A DNA stretch of 64,000 bases, taken from assembly GCF_004123835.1 (NCBI RefSeq), contig NZ_MZMU01000002.1, positions 186,001 through 250,000 of the forward strand, written 5' to 3'. The first letter of the stretch is position 1; each line of letters starts with the position of its first letter. Source of the DNA: Rhizobium leguminosarum. GTDB lineage: Bacteria > Pseudomonadota > Alphaproteobacteria > Rhizobiales > Rhizobiaceae. The translations under genes were made by a program, and so were the position numbers. Shown piece after piece: positions 26,035-36,068 of the stretch. The notes below the pieces were generated by a model, which was given only the letters and a program-made list of their open reading frames with translations, was not told where the DNA came from and made no database searches.

Positions 26035-26235
26035 TTTGATATCCTCCTTGGGATCTTTGCGTGGTTCGCCTAGCCACAATCTCACCGTCACATCATTGTT
26101 CCGCACTCGCTGTTTACAAATATGCCGTAGGCTCGGGAGCAGCCGGCACGCCGAGTCAAGGCGTGAGGCAGGATCAGGAGATGGGTGATAATGGCCAGGT
26201 GTGCCGGCCAGCGGCGAACGCTGTGCTCGTGAAGA

Positions 26236-26940
26236 TTACTTCGCGTAAAGCGCTCGCGACCGCTCCAGATGCTTGAGGAGTGCCGTTTCCGAGCCATCAA
26301 CGTCGTTTGCGGCCAGGCGGTCGACGATTTCGTCGTGTTCGGCGAGCGTGAATTTTTCCTTGCCGGTCCAGATCAGCATCTCGGTATGATATTCCTTCAG
26401 CCAGGCAAGCATTGCTTCGCTGACGGCGACGTAGATCGGGTTGCCTGATATCTGCGCGATGCGGGTGTGGAATTCCATGTCCGCGTCGATGAACTCTTCG
26501 GCCCGGCCAAGCGACATTCGCTGGCGTTCGATGATGTTCCTGAGGTCGGCGATATCATTTGCGGAGGCCCGCTGCGCGGCCTCGCGTGCCATGCCCCGCT
26601 CGAAGAATATGCGCGCGCTCTTGAGATATTCCAGCGAGTCCGACGATTGCGACAGCATGATCTTGGCGGTGAGATCGACCTGGCGGAATATCGATTTTGC
26701 CGTCAGCCTGAGGACCTTCGCCCGCTCGCCATGCGAAATGCTGACAAGACCTTTATTGGCAAGGGACTGCATGGCCTCCCTGATTGCCGGCCGGCCGACG
26801 CCAAAGCGTTCCATTAGCACGCGCTCGGACGGCATTTCGTCGCCGGGCTGAAGCTCGCCCGAGGTGATCATTCGCTCAAGTCGATCAAACACTTCATCAG
26901 AGAGTTTCCGGCGGACGATTTGTTCGAGGGGCTGGGTCAT
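26236..26940 (-). CDS. GntR-family regulator, FCD subfamily, of the apiose cluster
   Basis: Regulator of 234 residues from the ATG at 26940 (a longer start at 26994 is possible; neither has a strong ribosome site). HTH: RRKLSDEVFDRLERMITSGE, GDEMPSERVLMERFGVGRPA, REAMQSLANKGLV; the FCD domain shows DADMEFHTRIAQISGN and EHDEIVDRL with the metal-binding Asp/His pattern. It is divergent from the oiaX gene, and a 19-bp dyad lies in the shared 177-base spacer. It most likely represses the apiose genes until an intermediate (for example apionate) binds; ligand and direction of control are inference. Confidence 0.86.
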   Translation of the reverse strand: MTQPLEQIVRRKLSDEVFDRLERMITSGELQPGDEMPSERVLMERFGVGRPAIREAMQSLANKGLVSISHGERAKVLRLTAKSIFRQVDLTAKIMLSQSSDSLEYLKSARIFFERGMAREAAQRASANDIADLRNIIERQRMSLGRAEEFIDADMEFHTRIAQISGNPIYVAVSEAMLAWLKEYHTEMLIWTGKEKFTLAEHDEIVDRLAANDVDGSETALLKHLERSRALYAK

Positions 26941-27042
26941 CACATCTCGCTGGCTCAAAATGTTTTTTCCTAACAGTTTCCGTGTCGAGAACAAAGCTGT
27001 CGGCGAAAATTTGCGGATCCGAAGATTCTACTTTTCATCATT

Positions 27043-27061
27043 TGGAATACTCATTATACCA
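27043..27061. promoter_or_regulatory. candidate FCD operator, divergent regulator / oiaX
   Basis: TGGAAT-N7-ATACCA, a 19-bp dyad of the half-site TGGWAT, in the AT-rich spacer between the regulator and oiaX. The segment ACTCATTATACCAG recurs almost exactly (ACTCATCATACCAG) in front of apnO at 29785, so the same regulator probably binds both. Confidence 0.5.
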
Positions 27062-27117
27062 GATCACGAGTTGACACCATGGCAATTTGCGTGGCGAGAG
27101 GAGCAACCGTCAGTTTC

Positions 27118-28374
27118 ATGATGATTACCCTGACCTACCGTATCGAAACGCCCGGCAGCGTCGAGGCGATGGCGGAAAAGATCGCGAGCGACCAGTCGAC
27201 CGGCACCTTCGTGCCCGTCCCCGGCGAGACCGAAGAGCTGAAATCGCGTGTCGCCGCCCGCGTGCTGGCAATCCGTCCGCTCGAAGATGCGCCTCATCCG
27301 ACCTGGCCCGAGATCGCCCCCGGTACACGGCTTCGTCGCGCCGATGTCGACATCGCCTTTCCACTGGACGCGATCGGGACAGACCTCGCGGCATTGATGA
27401 CCATTGCGATCGGCGGCGTCTATTCCATCAAGGGCATGACCGGCATCCGCATCGTCGACATGACGCTGCCCGACGCCTTCAAAAGCGCGCATCCCGGACC
27501 GCAGTTCGGCATCCCTGGAAGCCGCCGCCTCACCGGCGTCGAAGGCCGGCCCATCATCGGAACGATCGTCAAGCCGGCGCTTGGCCTCAGACCACACGAG
27601 ACGGCGGAGCTCGTCGGCGAGCTGATCTCATCCGGCGTCGACTTCATCAAGGATGACGAAAAACTGATGAGCCCGGCCTATTCGCCGCTCAAGGACCGCG
27701 TTGCGGCGATCATGCCGCGCATTCTCGATCACGAGCAGAAGACCGGCAGGAAGGTGATGTATGCCTTCGGCATCTCGCATGCCGATCCCGACGAGATGAT
27801 GCGCAACCACGACATCGTGGCTGCGGCCGGCGGCAATTGCGCCGTCGTCAACATCAACTCGATCGGCTTCGGCGGCATGAGCTTTCTGCGCAAGCGTTCC
27901 AATCTGGTGCTGCACGCGCATCGAAATGGTTGGGACGTGCTGACGCGCGACCCGGGCGCCGGCATGGATTTCAAGGTCTACCAGCAGTTCTGGCGGCTGC
28001 TGGGCGTCGACCAGTTTCAGATCAACGGCATCAGGGTCAAGTATTGGGAGCCGGACGACAGTTTCGTTTCGTCCTTCAAGGCCGTCAGCGCGCCGCTATT
28101 CGATGCCTCCGATTGCCCGCTCCCGGTTGCCGGTTCGGGCCAGTGGGGAGGACAGGCGCCGGAGACCTATCAACGGACCGGCCGGACCGTCGATCTTCTC
28201 TATCTCTGCGGCGGCGGTATCGTCAGCCACCCCGGTGGCCCGGCGGCCGGCGTTCGGGCCGTGCAGCAGGCCTGGCAGGCCGCAGTCGCGGACATCCCGT
28301 TGGAGACCTACGCGAAAGATCATCCGGAGCTCGCCGCTTCGATTGCAAAATTCAGCGACGGCAAGGGCGCGTGA
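27118..28374 (+). CDS. oiaX: RuBisCO-like protein, 3-oxo-isoapionate-4-phosphate transcarboxylase/hydrolase
   Basis: Form IV RuBisCO-like protein, 418 residues if started at 27118 (ATG ATG; an upstream ATG at 27079 adds 13 residues). It keeps the carbamylated-lysine metal site in SGVDFIKDDEKL (Lys about 178, Asp 180, Glu 181) and the active-site Lys in GTIVKPALG (about 152), but where RuBisCO has KPKLG it has KPALG, and the loop-6 region reads NGIRVKYWEPDD, so it cannot be a CO2-fixing enzyme. In characterised apiose pathways this RLP cleaves 3-oxo-isoapionate 4-phosphate to 3-phosphoglycerate and glycolate. The kinase and oxidoisomerase genes that make this substrate follow immediately, which is the main reason for the assignment. 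Confidence 0.85.
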   Translation: MMITLTYRIETPGSVEAMAEKIASDQSTGTFVPVPGETEELKSRVAARVLAIRPLEDAPHPTWPEIAPGTRLRRADVDIAFPLDAIGTDLAALMTIAIGGVYSIKGMTGIRIVDMTLPDAFKSAHPGPQFGIPGSRRLTGVEGRPIIGTIVKPALGLRPHETAELVGELISSGVDFIKDDEKLMSPAYSPLKDRVAAIMPRILDHEQKTGRKVMYAFGISHADPDEMMRNHDIVAAAGGNCAVVNINSIGFGGMSFLRKRSNLVLHAHRNGWDVLTRDPGAGMDFKVYQQFWRLLGVDQFQINGIRVKYWEPDDSFVSSFKAVSAPLFDASDCPLPVAGSGQWGGQAPETYQRTGRTVDLLYLCGGGIVSHPGGPAAGVRAVQQAWQAAVADIPLETYAKDHPELAASIAKFSDGKGA

Positions 28375-28379
28375 CCGCG

Positions 28380-29717
28380 ATGGATCAACCTCTCGTCAGC
28401 TATTACGGGGACGACTTCACCGGCTCCACCGATGTCATGGAGGCCTTAGCCTCGAACGGCGTGTCGACCGTGCTTTTCCTCGACATTCCGACGCCGGAAC
28501 TGCTTGGACGCTTTCGGGATTGCCGCGCAATCGGCATCGCCGGGACAAGCCGCAGCGAGACCCCCGCCTGGATGCAAGAGCACCTTTCGCGCGCTTTCGA
28601 GTGGCTGAATTCGCTTGGCGCCGGGATCTGCCACTACAAGGTCTGCTCGACCTTCGATTCCAGCCCCGACATCGGCAATATCGGCAAGGCGATCGAAATC
28701 GGCCGATTGGTGTTCGGGCAATCCGTCGTGCCCGTCGTCGTCGGCGCGCCGCAATTGAAACGCTACACGGCATTCGGCAATCTCTTTGCCGCTTACCAGG
28801 GCCGGATCTTCCGAATCGACCGCCATCCCGTCATGAGCCGCCATCCCGTCACCCCGATGGACGAGGCGGACCTTTCGGTCCACCTGTCGAAGCAGACCCG
28901 CCTTCCCGTCCTGGTCGCCGATCTCGTCGCCATCACCGCGACGGATGCCGATGCGCGTGTCGATGAACTCGCGTCGACTTCAGAAGGGATCCTGCTCATC
29001 GATGTCGACTCCGAGGCGACGCAGGAGGCCGCGGGCCGACAACTGCTTCGTGTCACCGGCCGCTCCGGAAGTTTTGTCGCCGGCTCCTCGGGGGTCGAAT
29101 ATGCCCTGCTCAGCTCATGGCGGCGGAGCGGCTTCATCGGCAACAGCGGCGCCGAGTTTCCTGATGTCGGCCCGGTCGACCGCCTCGCCGTCGTGTCGGG
29201 CAGCGTGTCGCCAACAACCGAGCGCCAGATCCGGGCGGCTGTCGAGAACGGCTTCGAGAGCATCGCCCTCGATCCGCTCGCACTGGTCTCGGAGCCCGGC
29301 GAAGGAGCGATCGATGCGGCGGTAGAGGCCGGCATCCAGAAGCTCAGGCAAGGCAAGAGCGTCATTCTGTACACCGCGCTTGGCCCGTCTGCCGACCGCG
29401 GCGCCGACATCGACAGGCTTCCGGGCGCTCGTCACCGGCTCGGGAGCGCGCTCGGCACGATCTTGCGCCGCCTGATCGAGAACGAAGCACTATCACGTGC
29501 GGTCGTCGCCGGCGGCGACACATCCAGTCACGCACTCAGGCAGCTGAAGATCGACGCGCTGACGACGCTCCTTCCACTGCCTCAGACGCCAGGCTCACCG
29601 CTTTGCCTTGCGCATGGCGACTATCAGCCGACAAACGGCCTGCAGATCGCCCTCAAAGGCGGCCAGGTCGGGACTGACGGTTATTTCACGCAGATCCGCG
29701 AGGGAAGGAAACGCTGA
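28380..29717 (+). CDS. oiaK: 3-oxo-isoapionate kinase (four-carbon acid sugar kinase / DUF1537 family)
   Basis: ATP-dependent acid-sugar kinase of the DUF1537 (SBD_N/NBD_C) family, about 445 residues. N-terminal substrate domain begins SYYGDDFTGSTDVMEALASN, the family signature; a SSGVEYALLSSW stretch links to the C-terminal nucleotide domain, which has VVSGSVSPTTERQI and VVAGGDTSSHALRQL (glycine-rich phosphate loops). Start at 28380; an alternative GTG at 28371 overlaps the oiaX stop. Its place between the RuBisCO-like protein and ApnO identifies the substrate as 3-oxo-isoapionate, giving the 4-phosphate used by OiaX. Without this context it could be a threonate or erythronate kinase. Confidence 0.84.
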   Translation: MDQPLVSYYGDDFTGSTDVMEALASNGVSTVLFLDIPTPELLGRFRDCRAIGIAGTSRSETPAWMQEHLSRAFEWLNSLGAGICHYKVCSTFDSSPDIGNIGKAIEIGRLVFGQSVVPVVVGAPQLKRYTAFGNLFAAYQGRIFRIDRHPVMSRHPVTPMDEADLSVHLSKQTRLPVLVADLVAITATDADARVDELASTSEGILLIDVDSEATQEAAGRQLLRVTGRSGSFVAGSSGVEYALLSSWRRSGFIGNSGAEFPDVGPVDRLAVVSGSVSPTTERQIRAAVENGFESIALDPLALVSEPGEGAIDAAVEAGIQKLRQGKSVILYTALGPSADRGADIDRLPGARHRLGSALGTILRRLIENEALSRAVVAGGDTSSHALRQLKIDALTTLLPLPQTPGSPLCLAHGDYQPTNGLQIALKGGQVGTDGYFTQIREGRKR

Positions 29718-29784
29718 TGGTTTCCCGATCCGGCTTGGCGCAGAAAAACGCGTGGGTCATACGAATTAAGTGATATGGTGATTG

Positions 29785-29806
29785 ACTCATCATACCAGTT
29801 TATGAT
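29785..29806. promoter_or_regulatory. candidate operator upstream of apnO
   Basis: Contains ACTCATCATACCAG, shared (13 of 14 bases) with the oiaX operator region, and a perfect dyad ATCATA-N6-TATGAT at 29789-29806. It lies 31 bases before the apnO ATG, suggesting that a second promoter, also under the GntR/FCD regulator, starts here. Confidence 0.45.
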
Positions 29807-29836
29807 CCTATCCAGAAACGGAAAAGGTGAGGAAAC

Positions 29837-31706
<1,870 letters not shown>

Positions 31707-31779
31707 TCAGCCGCGAATTGCGGAGGGCGCAGCGCTGCGCCCTCCGCAATGCATTTCGCAAGACGTCGAGGTTTAAAGC

Positions 31780-32424
31780 ATGTTGAGAATGAAGGGCGCC
31801 CTGCTCGCTGCCGTCGTGGCGGCCGGCTTGCCCGGTTGCAAGATCATCGAGACGCCGACCGCAGAGGAAAAGGCGGCGGCAGCGGCCAAGACCGCCTTCG
31901 ACCCGAATGCAAAGGTCGAGGCGATCTGGCAGTCCGAGGCAGTGCCCTATTTCGAGAAGCGCGCCGGCGACCTCAAGGACGTCATGCAATTGGCGGCCTC
32001 CAGCCCCGACGCCGCAGGCGAGAAATACGGCAATCCCCGCAAGCAGAGCAGCTCGCCATGGACCTATGCGGTGAAGATCACCGGCAAGGTTGTCGCGGCC
32101 GATACGGCCTCGCGCGCGGCAACGCTCGATGTCGACGCAGATGGCGACGGCAAGGCCGACGCCAAGGTGCAGATCGGGCCGGCGTTGCGCGGCACGGCGC
32201 TGCGCGACACGCTGGAGTTCGTCAATTTCAACGAATTCAAGAACCAGATCGAGTGGGCGCAGTTCGGCAAAGCCTTCAACGAGAAGGCCAATACCACCTT
32301 TCTCTCCGCCATCCCGCGTGAGGGCCTCGCCGGCAAGACGGTGACCGTGACCGGCGCCTTTCCGCTGCCGAAGAGCGGCGAGGTGCCGCTGATAACGCCT
32401 TCGGAACTGAAGGTCGGCCCATGA
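31780..32424 (+). CDS. DUF2291 lipoprotein
   Basis: Predicted lipoprotein of 214 residues: N-terminal MLRMKGALLAAVVAAGLPGC with lipobox LPGC, the Cys at about 20. The mature protein has an alanine/lysine-rich helix, then a beta-rich region (VKITGKVVAADTASRAATLD, an OB-like fold candidate) typical of DUF2291. Such proteins are repeatedly coded between the binding protein and ATPase of ribose-like ABC transporters, but their role is unknown; anchoring or loading of the binding protein is possible. It overlaps the ATPase start by four bases, so it belongs to the transporter operon. Confidence 0.8.
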   Translation: MLRMKGALLAAVVAAGLPGCKIIETPTAEEKAAAAAKTAFDPNAKVEAIWQSEAVPYFEKRAGDLKDVMQLAASSPDAAGEKYGNPRKQSSSPWTYAVKITGKVVAADTASRAATLDVDADGDGKADAKVQIGPALRGTALRDTLEFVNFNEFKNQIEWAQFGKAFNEKANTTFLSAIPREGLAGKTVTVTGAFPLPKSGEVPLITPSELKVGP

Positions 32425-33971
32425 CCACAGGGGAGGCACAAAAGGACGACATCATCCTGCGCCTCGACGACGTGTCGAAGGTCTATTCGGGCATCGTCGC
32501 CGTCAAGCGCGCCAATCTCGAGCTGCGCCGCGGCGCAGTGAACGTCCTTGTCGGCGAAAACGGTGCAGGCAAGTCGACGCTGATGAAAATCATCGCCGGC
32601 GTCGAGCGTCCGACGCTCGGCCGCATCATTCTGGATGGCAAGCCCGTCTCCTTCGACAGCCCGGCCGATGCGCAGGTGCACGGCATCGGCATGATCTTCC
32701 AGGAGCTCAATCTCTTCGCCAACATGTCGGTGGCCGAGAATATCTTCGCCAGGCGTGAGATCACCCGCGGCATCCTCGGCATCGACCACAAGGCACAAGT
32801 TCAAAAGGCCAATGCGTTTCTGAAGCGTCTGGATGCCGGGATCGAGGCCGATACGATGGTCGAGGACCTGCCGATCGGCCAGCAGCAGCTCGTCGAGATC
32901 GCCAAGGCGATGTCGTTGAATGCCCGTATCCTGATCATGGACGAGCCGACGTCGGCGCTTTCGGCGGCCGAAGTCGAGATCCTGTTCAAGGTGATCGCGG
33001 AACTGAAAGCCCAGGGTGTGGCGATCGTCTATATCTCCCACCGGCTGGAAGAGCTGATGCGGATCGGCGACTACATTACGGTGCTGCGTGACGGTCAGGT
33101 CACCGGTGAAGCGATGGTCCGCGACATCGACACGCGCTGGATCGTGCGCTCCATGATCGGCTCGGATGCCAAGGATTTTGCAAAATCCGTGGACCACGTC
33201 GTCGGAGCCGAGGTCTTTCGCGCCGAAAACATCAGCCTGCCGCGGCCGACGGGCGGCCTTTCGGTCAACGATGTCTCCCTGTCGGTCAAGGCGGGAGAAA
33301 TCCTCGGCATCTACGGCCTGATGGGTGCTGGGCGCAGCGAATTCTTCGAATGCGTGATCGGCCGTCACACACACTCGACCGGCAAGATCTTCATCGACGG
33401 CAAGCATGTTCGCGCCCGCGACACCACGCGGCGTATCCGCCGGGGCCTTGCGCTCATTCCGGAAGACCGGCAGCGGGAAGGTCTGGTCCAGGTGCTTTCC
33501 ATCGCCTCCAACCTGACGCTGGCGAGCCTTAGCCGCTTCACCCGGCTCTTCCATATCGACAGGGGTGCGGAAAAGAATGCCATTCGCGATGCAATCCGCG
33601 ATCTCGCGATCAAGGCGCCGAACCCGGATTTCGAGGTGACCTCGATGTCGGGCGGCAATCAACAGAAGGTCGTCATCGGTAAGGCGTTGATGACCAATCC
33701 GAAGGTGCTTCTGATGGACGAGCCGAGCCGTGGCATCGATGTCGGCGCCAAGGCCGACGTCTTTCGCACCATGCGGCGGCTGGCGGCAAACGGGCTCGCC
33801 ATACTGTTTTCGACTTCCGACCTCGAGGAGGTCATGGCGCTTTCCGATCGCATCGCGGTCTTGAGCAACGGCCAGCTGGTCGCCGTCTTCGACCGCAACG
33901 AGGCCACGGAAGAAGCCATTATCGCGGCTTCGGCCAAGGGACACGGACATCAAGGGAAACTCGCGTCATGA
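32421..33971 (+). CDS. sugar ABC transporter ATPase (RbsA type, duplicated NBD)
   Basis: Dual-domain ATPase of 516 residues. First domain: Walker A GENGAGKST, signature region DLPIGQQQLVEIAKAM, Walker B ILIMDEPTSALSA. Second domain: degenerate phosphate loop GLMGAGRSEFFE, signature SMSGGNQQKVVIGKALM and Walker B VLLMDEPSRGIDVG, as in all CUT2 carbohydrate importers. It overlaps the DUF2291 gene and the permease gene by four bases (ATGA) each, indicating translational coupling. It powers uptake of the pathway sugar. Confidence 0.92.
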   Translation: MTTGEAQKDDIILRLDDVSKVYSGIVAVKRANLELRRGAVNVLVGENGAGKSTLMKIIAGVERPTLGRIILDGKPVSFDSPADAQVHGIGMIFQELNLFANMSVAENIFARREITRGILGIDHKAQVQKANAFLKRLDAGIEADTMVEDLPIGQQQLVEIAKAMSLNARILIMDEPTSALSAAEVEILFKVIAELKAQGVAIVYISHRLEELMRIGDYITVLRDGQVTGEAMVRDIDTRWIVRSMIGSDAKDFAKSVDHVVGAEVFRAENISLPRPTGGLSVNDVSLSVKAGEILGIYGLMGAGRSEFFECVIGRHTHSTGKIFIDGKHVRARDTTRRIRRGLALIPEDRQREGLVQVLSIASNLTLASLSRFTRLFHIDRGAEKNAIRDAIRDLAIKAPNPDFEVTSMSGGNQQKVVIGKALMTNPKVLLMDEPSRGIDVGAKADVFRTMRRLAANGLAILFSTSDLEEVMALSDRIAVLSNGQLVAVFDRNEATEEAIIAASAKGHGHQGKLAS

Positions 33972-35032
33972 TGGCGGCTACATCAACCACTCTCGCGCCG
34001 AAGGGCGCCAACGGCTCGACGCTTCTGACGCTGATGAAGCTCAGGACGTTCATTGCGCTGTTCGCGGTCATCATCTTCTTCGCGATCTTCGCTCCGAACT
34101 TCACCTCGACGGCGAACATGATCCTGATGTCGAAGCATGTGGCGCTGAACGCCTTCCTGGCGATGGGCATGACCTTCGTCATCATCACCGGCGGCATCGA
34201 TCTCTCGGTCGGATCGATCGTCGGGCTTTGCGGCATGGTCGCCGGCGGGCTGATCCTTTACGGTATCGAATTGCCGATCGGCTACACGATCTTTTTCAAC
34301 CTCTTCGAGATCGTGCTGATCACCTTGTCGATCGGCCTGCTCATCGGTCTGATCAACGGCCTGCTGATCACCAAGCTCAACGTTGCGCCCTTCATCGCCA
34401 CACTCGGCACACTCTATATCGCCCGCGGTCTCGCTTTGCTGTCGTCGGACGGCCAGACCTTTCCGAACCTGGTCGGCCGGCCTGAATATGCGACAACCGG
34501 CTTCGATTTCTTCGGCGCGGGACGAATTCTCGGTCTGCCGGTATCGATCTGGATCCTGATCGTGCTGGCGCTGCTGGCGGCCTATGTCGCCCGCTCGACG
34601 CCAATCGGTCGGCACATCTTCGCTGTCGGCGGTAACGAGCGTGCCGCGCGCATGTCCGGAATCCGGGTCGATGTCGTGAAAATCTTTGTCTACATGTTCT
34701 CCGGACTGTGCGCGGCAATTGTCGGCGTCGTCATCTCCTCCGAACTGATGGCAGCCCATCCGGCGACCGGCGAAAGCTTCGAACTCAATGCGATTGCCGC
34801 AGCGGTGCTCGGCGGCACCTCGATGTCGGGCGGCCGCGGCACGATCGGCGGCACGATCATCGGCGCCTTCGTCATCGGCATCCTCTCCGACGGATTGGTA
34901 ATGATGGGCGTCTCCTCCTTCTGGCAGATGGTCATCAAGGGCCTCGTCATCATCATTGCCGTCGTCGTCGACCAGGCACAGCGCCGCCTGCAGCAACGCG
35001 TTACCCTCATGCAGATGGCAAAGGCAGGTTGA
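33968..35032 (+). CDS. sugar ABC transporter permease (RbsC type)
   Basis: CUT2-family inner-membrane permease, 354 residues with about nine to ten hydrophobic segments. Family motifs: ITGGIDLSVGSIVGL near residue 77, TLGTLYIARGLALL near 146, AVGGNERAARMSGI near 220, and AVLGGTSMSGGRGTIGGTII near 280. Presumably a homodimer forms the channel. Overlaps the ATPase gene by four bases; apsD begins two bases after its stop. Confidence 0.91.
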   Translation: MMAATSTTLAPKGANGSTLLTLMKLRTFIALFAVIIFFAIFAPNFTSTANMILMSKHVALNAFLAMGMTFVIITGGIDLSVGSIVGLCGMVAGGLILYGIELPIGYTIFFNLFEIVLITLSIGLLIGLINGLLITKLNVAPFIATLGTLYIARGLALLSSDGQTFPNLVGRPEYATTGFDFFGAGRILGLPVSIWILIVLALLAAYVARSTPIGRHIFAVGGNERAARMSGIRVDVVKIFVYMFSGLCAAIVGVVISSELMAAHPATGESFELNAIAAAVLGGTSMSGGRGTIGGTIIGAFVIGILSDGLVMMGVSSFWQMVIKGLVIIIAVVVDQAQRRLQQRVTLMQMAKAG

Positions 35033-35033
35033 G

Positions 35034-36068
35034 ATGACGGAATTGAAAGGGGCTTTGATCGGCTGCGGTTTCTTTGCGATCAACCAGATGCATGCCTGGA
35101 ACGACGTTCGGGGCGCTGACATCGTTGCGATCTGCGATCGCGATCCGGAACGGCTGAGGATCGTCGGCGACCAATTCGGCATCGAGCGTCGATACAGTGA
35201 TGCCGAGGCGATGTTTGCCGATGGCGGTTTCGATTTCGTCGATATCGCCACGACAGTGCAGAGTCACCGCGCCCTGGTAGAATTGGCCGCCCGTAACAGG
35301 GTGCCGGCCATCTGCCAGAAGCCGTTCGCCAAGACCTTGTCGGACGCGAAGGCGATGGTCGAGGCGTGTCGCAATGCCGGCATATCGCTGATGGTGCACG
35401 AGAACTTTCGCTGGCAGACGCCGATCCAGGCAGTGCGCAAGGCGCTGCACGCGGATGCCATCGGCACGCCTTTCTGGGGTCGTTTCTCTTTCCGTTCGGC
35501 TTACGACGTCTTCTCCGGCCAGCCTTATCTGGCCGAAGGCGAACGTTTCATCATCGAAGACCTCGGCATCCATACGCTCGACATCGCCCGCTATATCCTT
35601 GGCGACGTTCGATCGGTCACGGCCCGCACCAAGCGGGTCAATCCCACAATCAAGGGCGAGGATGTCGCGACCATTCTGCTCGATCATGAAAACGGCGCCA
35701 CGTCGGTCGTCGACGTCAGCTACGCCACCAGGCTCTCGAAGGAGCCGTTCCCCGAGACCCTGATCGAGCTCGACGGTTCTGAGGGCACGATCCGCCTGAC
35801 CCGGGGTTACGGCCTCGAAGTCACCAACGCCAAGGGCACCACGACCACGGACGTGTCTCCGAAGCTGTTGTCATGGGCCTCGCGGCCCTGGCACAACATC
35901 CAGGAAAGCGTCTACGCGATACAGCAGCATTGGGTCGATCAGTTGGAGCGCAGCGCGGAACACTCGACGTCAGGGGCCGACAATCTGAAAACTTTCGCGC
36001 TCGTCGAGGCCGCCTATGACAGTGCGGCCAGGGGACAGACGATCGATGTCGGAGCGATGATGCGATGA
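35034..36068 (+). CDS. apsD: D-apiose dehydrogenase (Gfo/Idh/MocA family)
   Basis: NAD(P)-dependent oxidoreductase of the Gfo/Idh/MocA family, 344 residues from the ATG at 35034. N-terminal Rossmann GALIGCGFFAINQMHAWN, the EKP-type motif as ICQKPFAKTLSDA near residue 97, and a central IEDLGIHTLDIARYI containing the conserved Asp/His pair near 180. Oxidation of D-apiose to D-apionolactone is the first step of the oxidative apiose route; the next gene, a lactonase, would hydrolyse the product. The assignment rests on the family plus this cluster; alone it would only be called a sugar dehydrogenase. Confidence 0.84.
   Translation: MTELKGALIGCGFFAINQMHAWNDVRGADIVAICDRDPERLRIVGDQFGIERRYSDAEAMFADGGFDFVDIATTVQSHRALVELAARNRVPAICQKPFAKTLSDAKAMVEACRNAGISLMVHENFRWQTPIQAVRKALHADAIGTPFWGRFSFRSAYDVFSGQPYLAEGERFIIEDLGIHTLDIARYILGDVRSVTARTKRVNPTIKGEDVATILLDHENGATSVVDVSYATRLSKEPFPETLIELDGSEGTIRLTRGYGLEVTNAKGTTTTDVSPKLLSWASRPWHNIQESVYAIQQHWVDQLERSAEHSTSGADNLKTFALVEAAYDSAARGQTIDVGAMMR

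Noticed and set aside
27118..28374. true RuBisCO large subunit
   Set aside because: Key lysine of the KPKLG motif and the loop-6 lysine context are missing, no small subunit or phosphoribulokinase is near, and the neighbours are apiose genes.
32064..33953. 629-codon open frame on the minus strand
   Set aside because: Antisense to the clear RbsA-type ATPase and DUF2291 genes.
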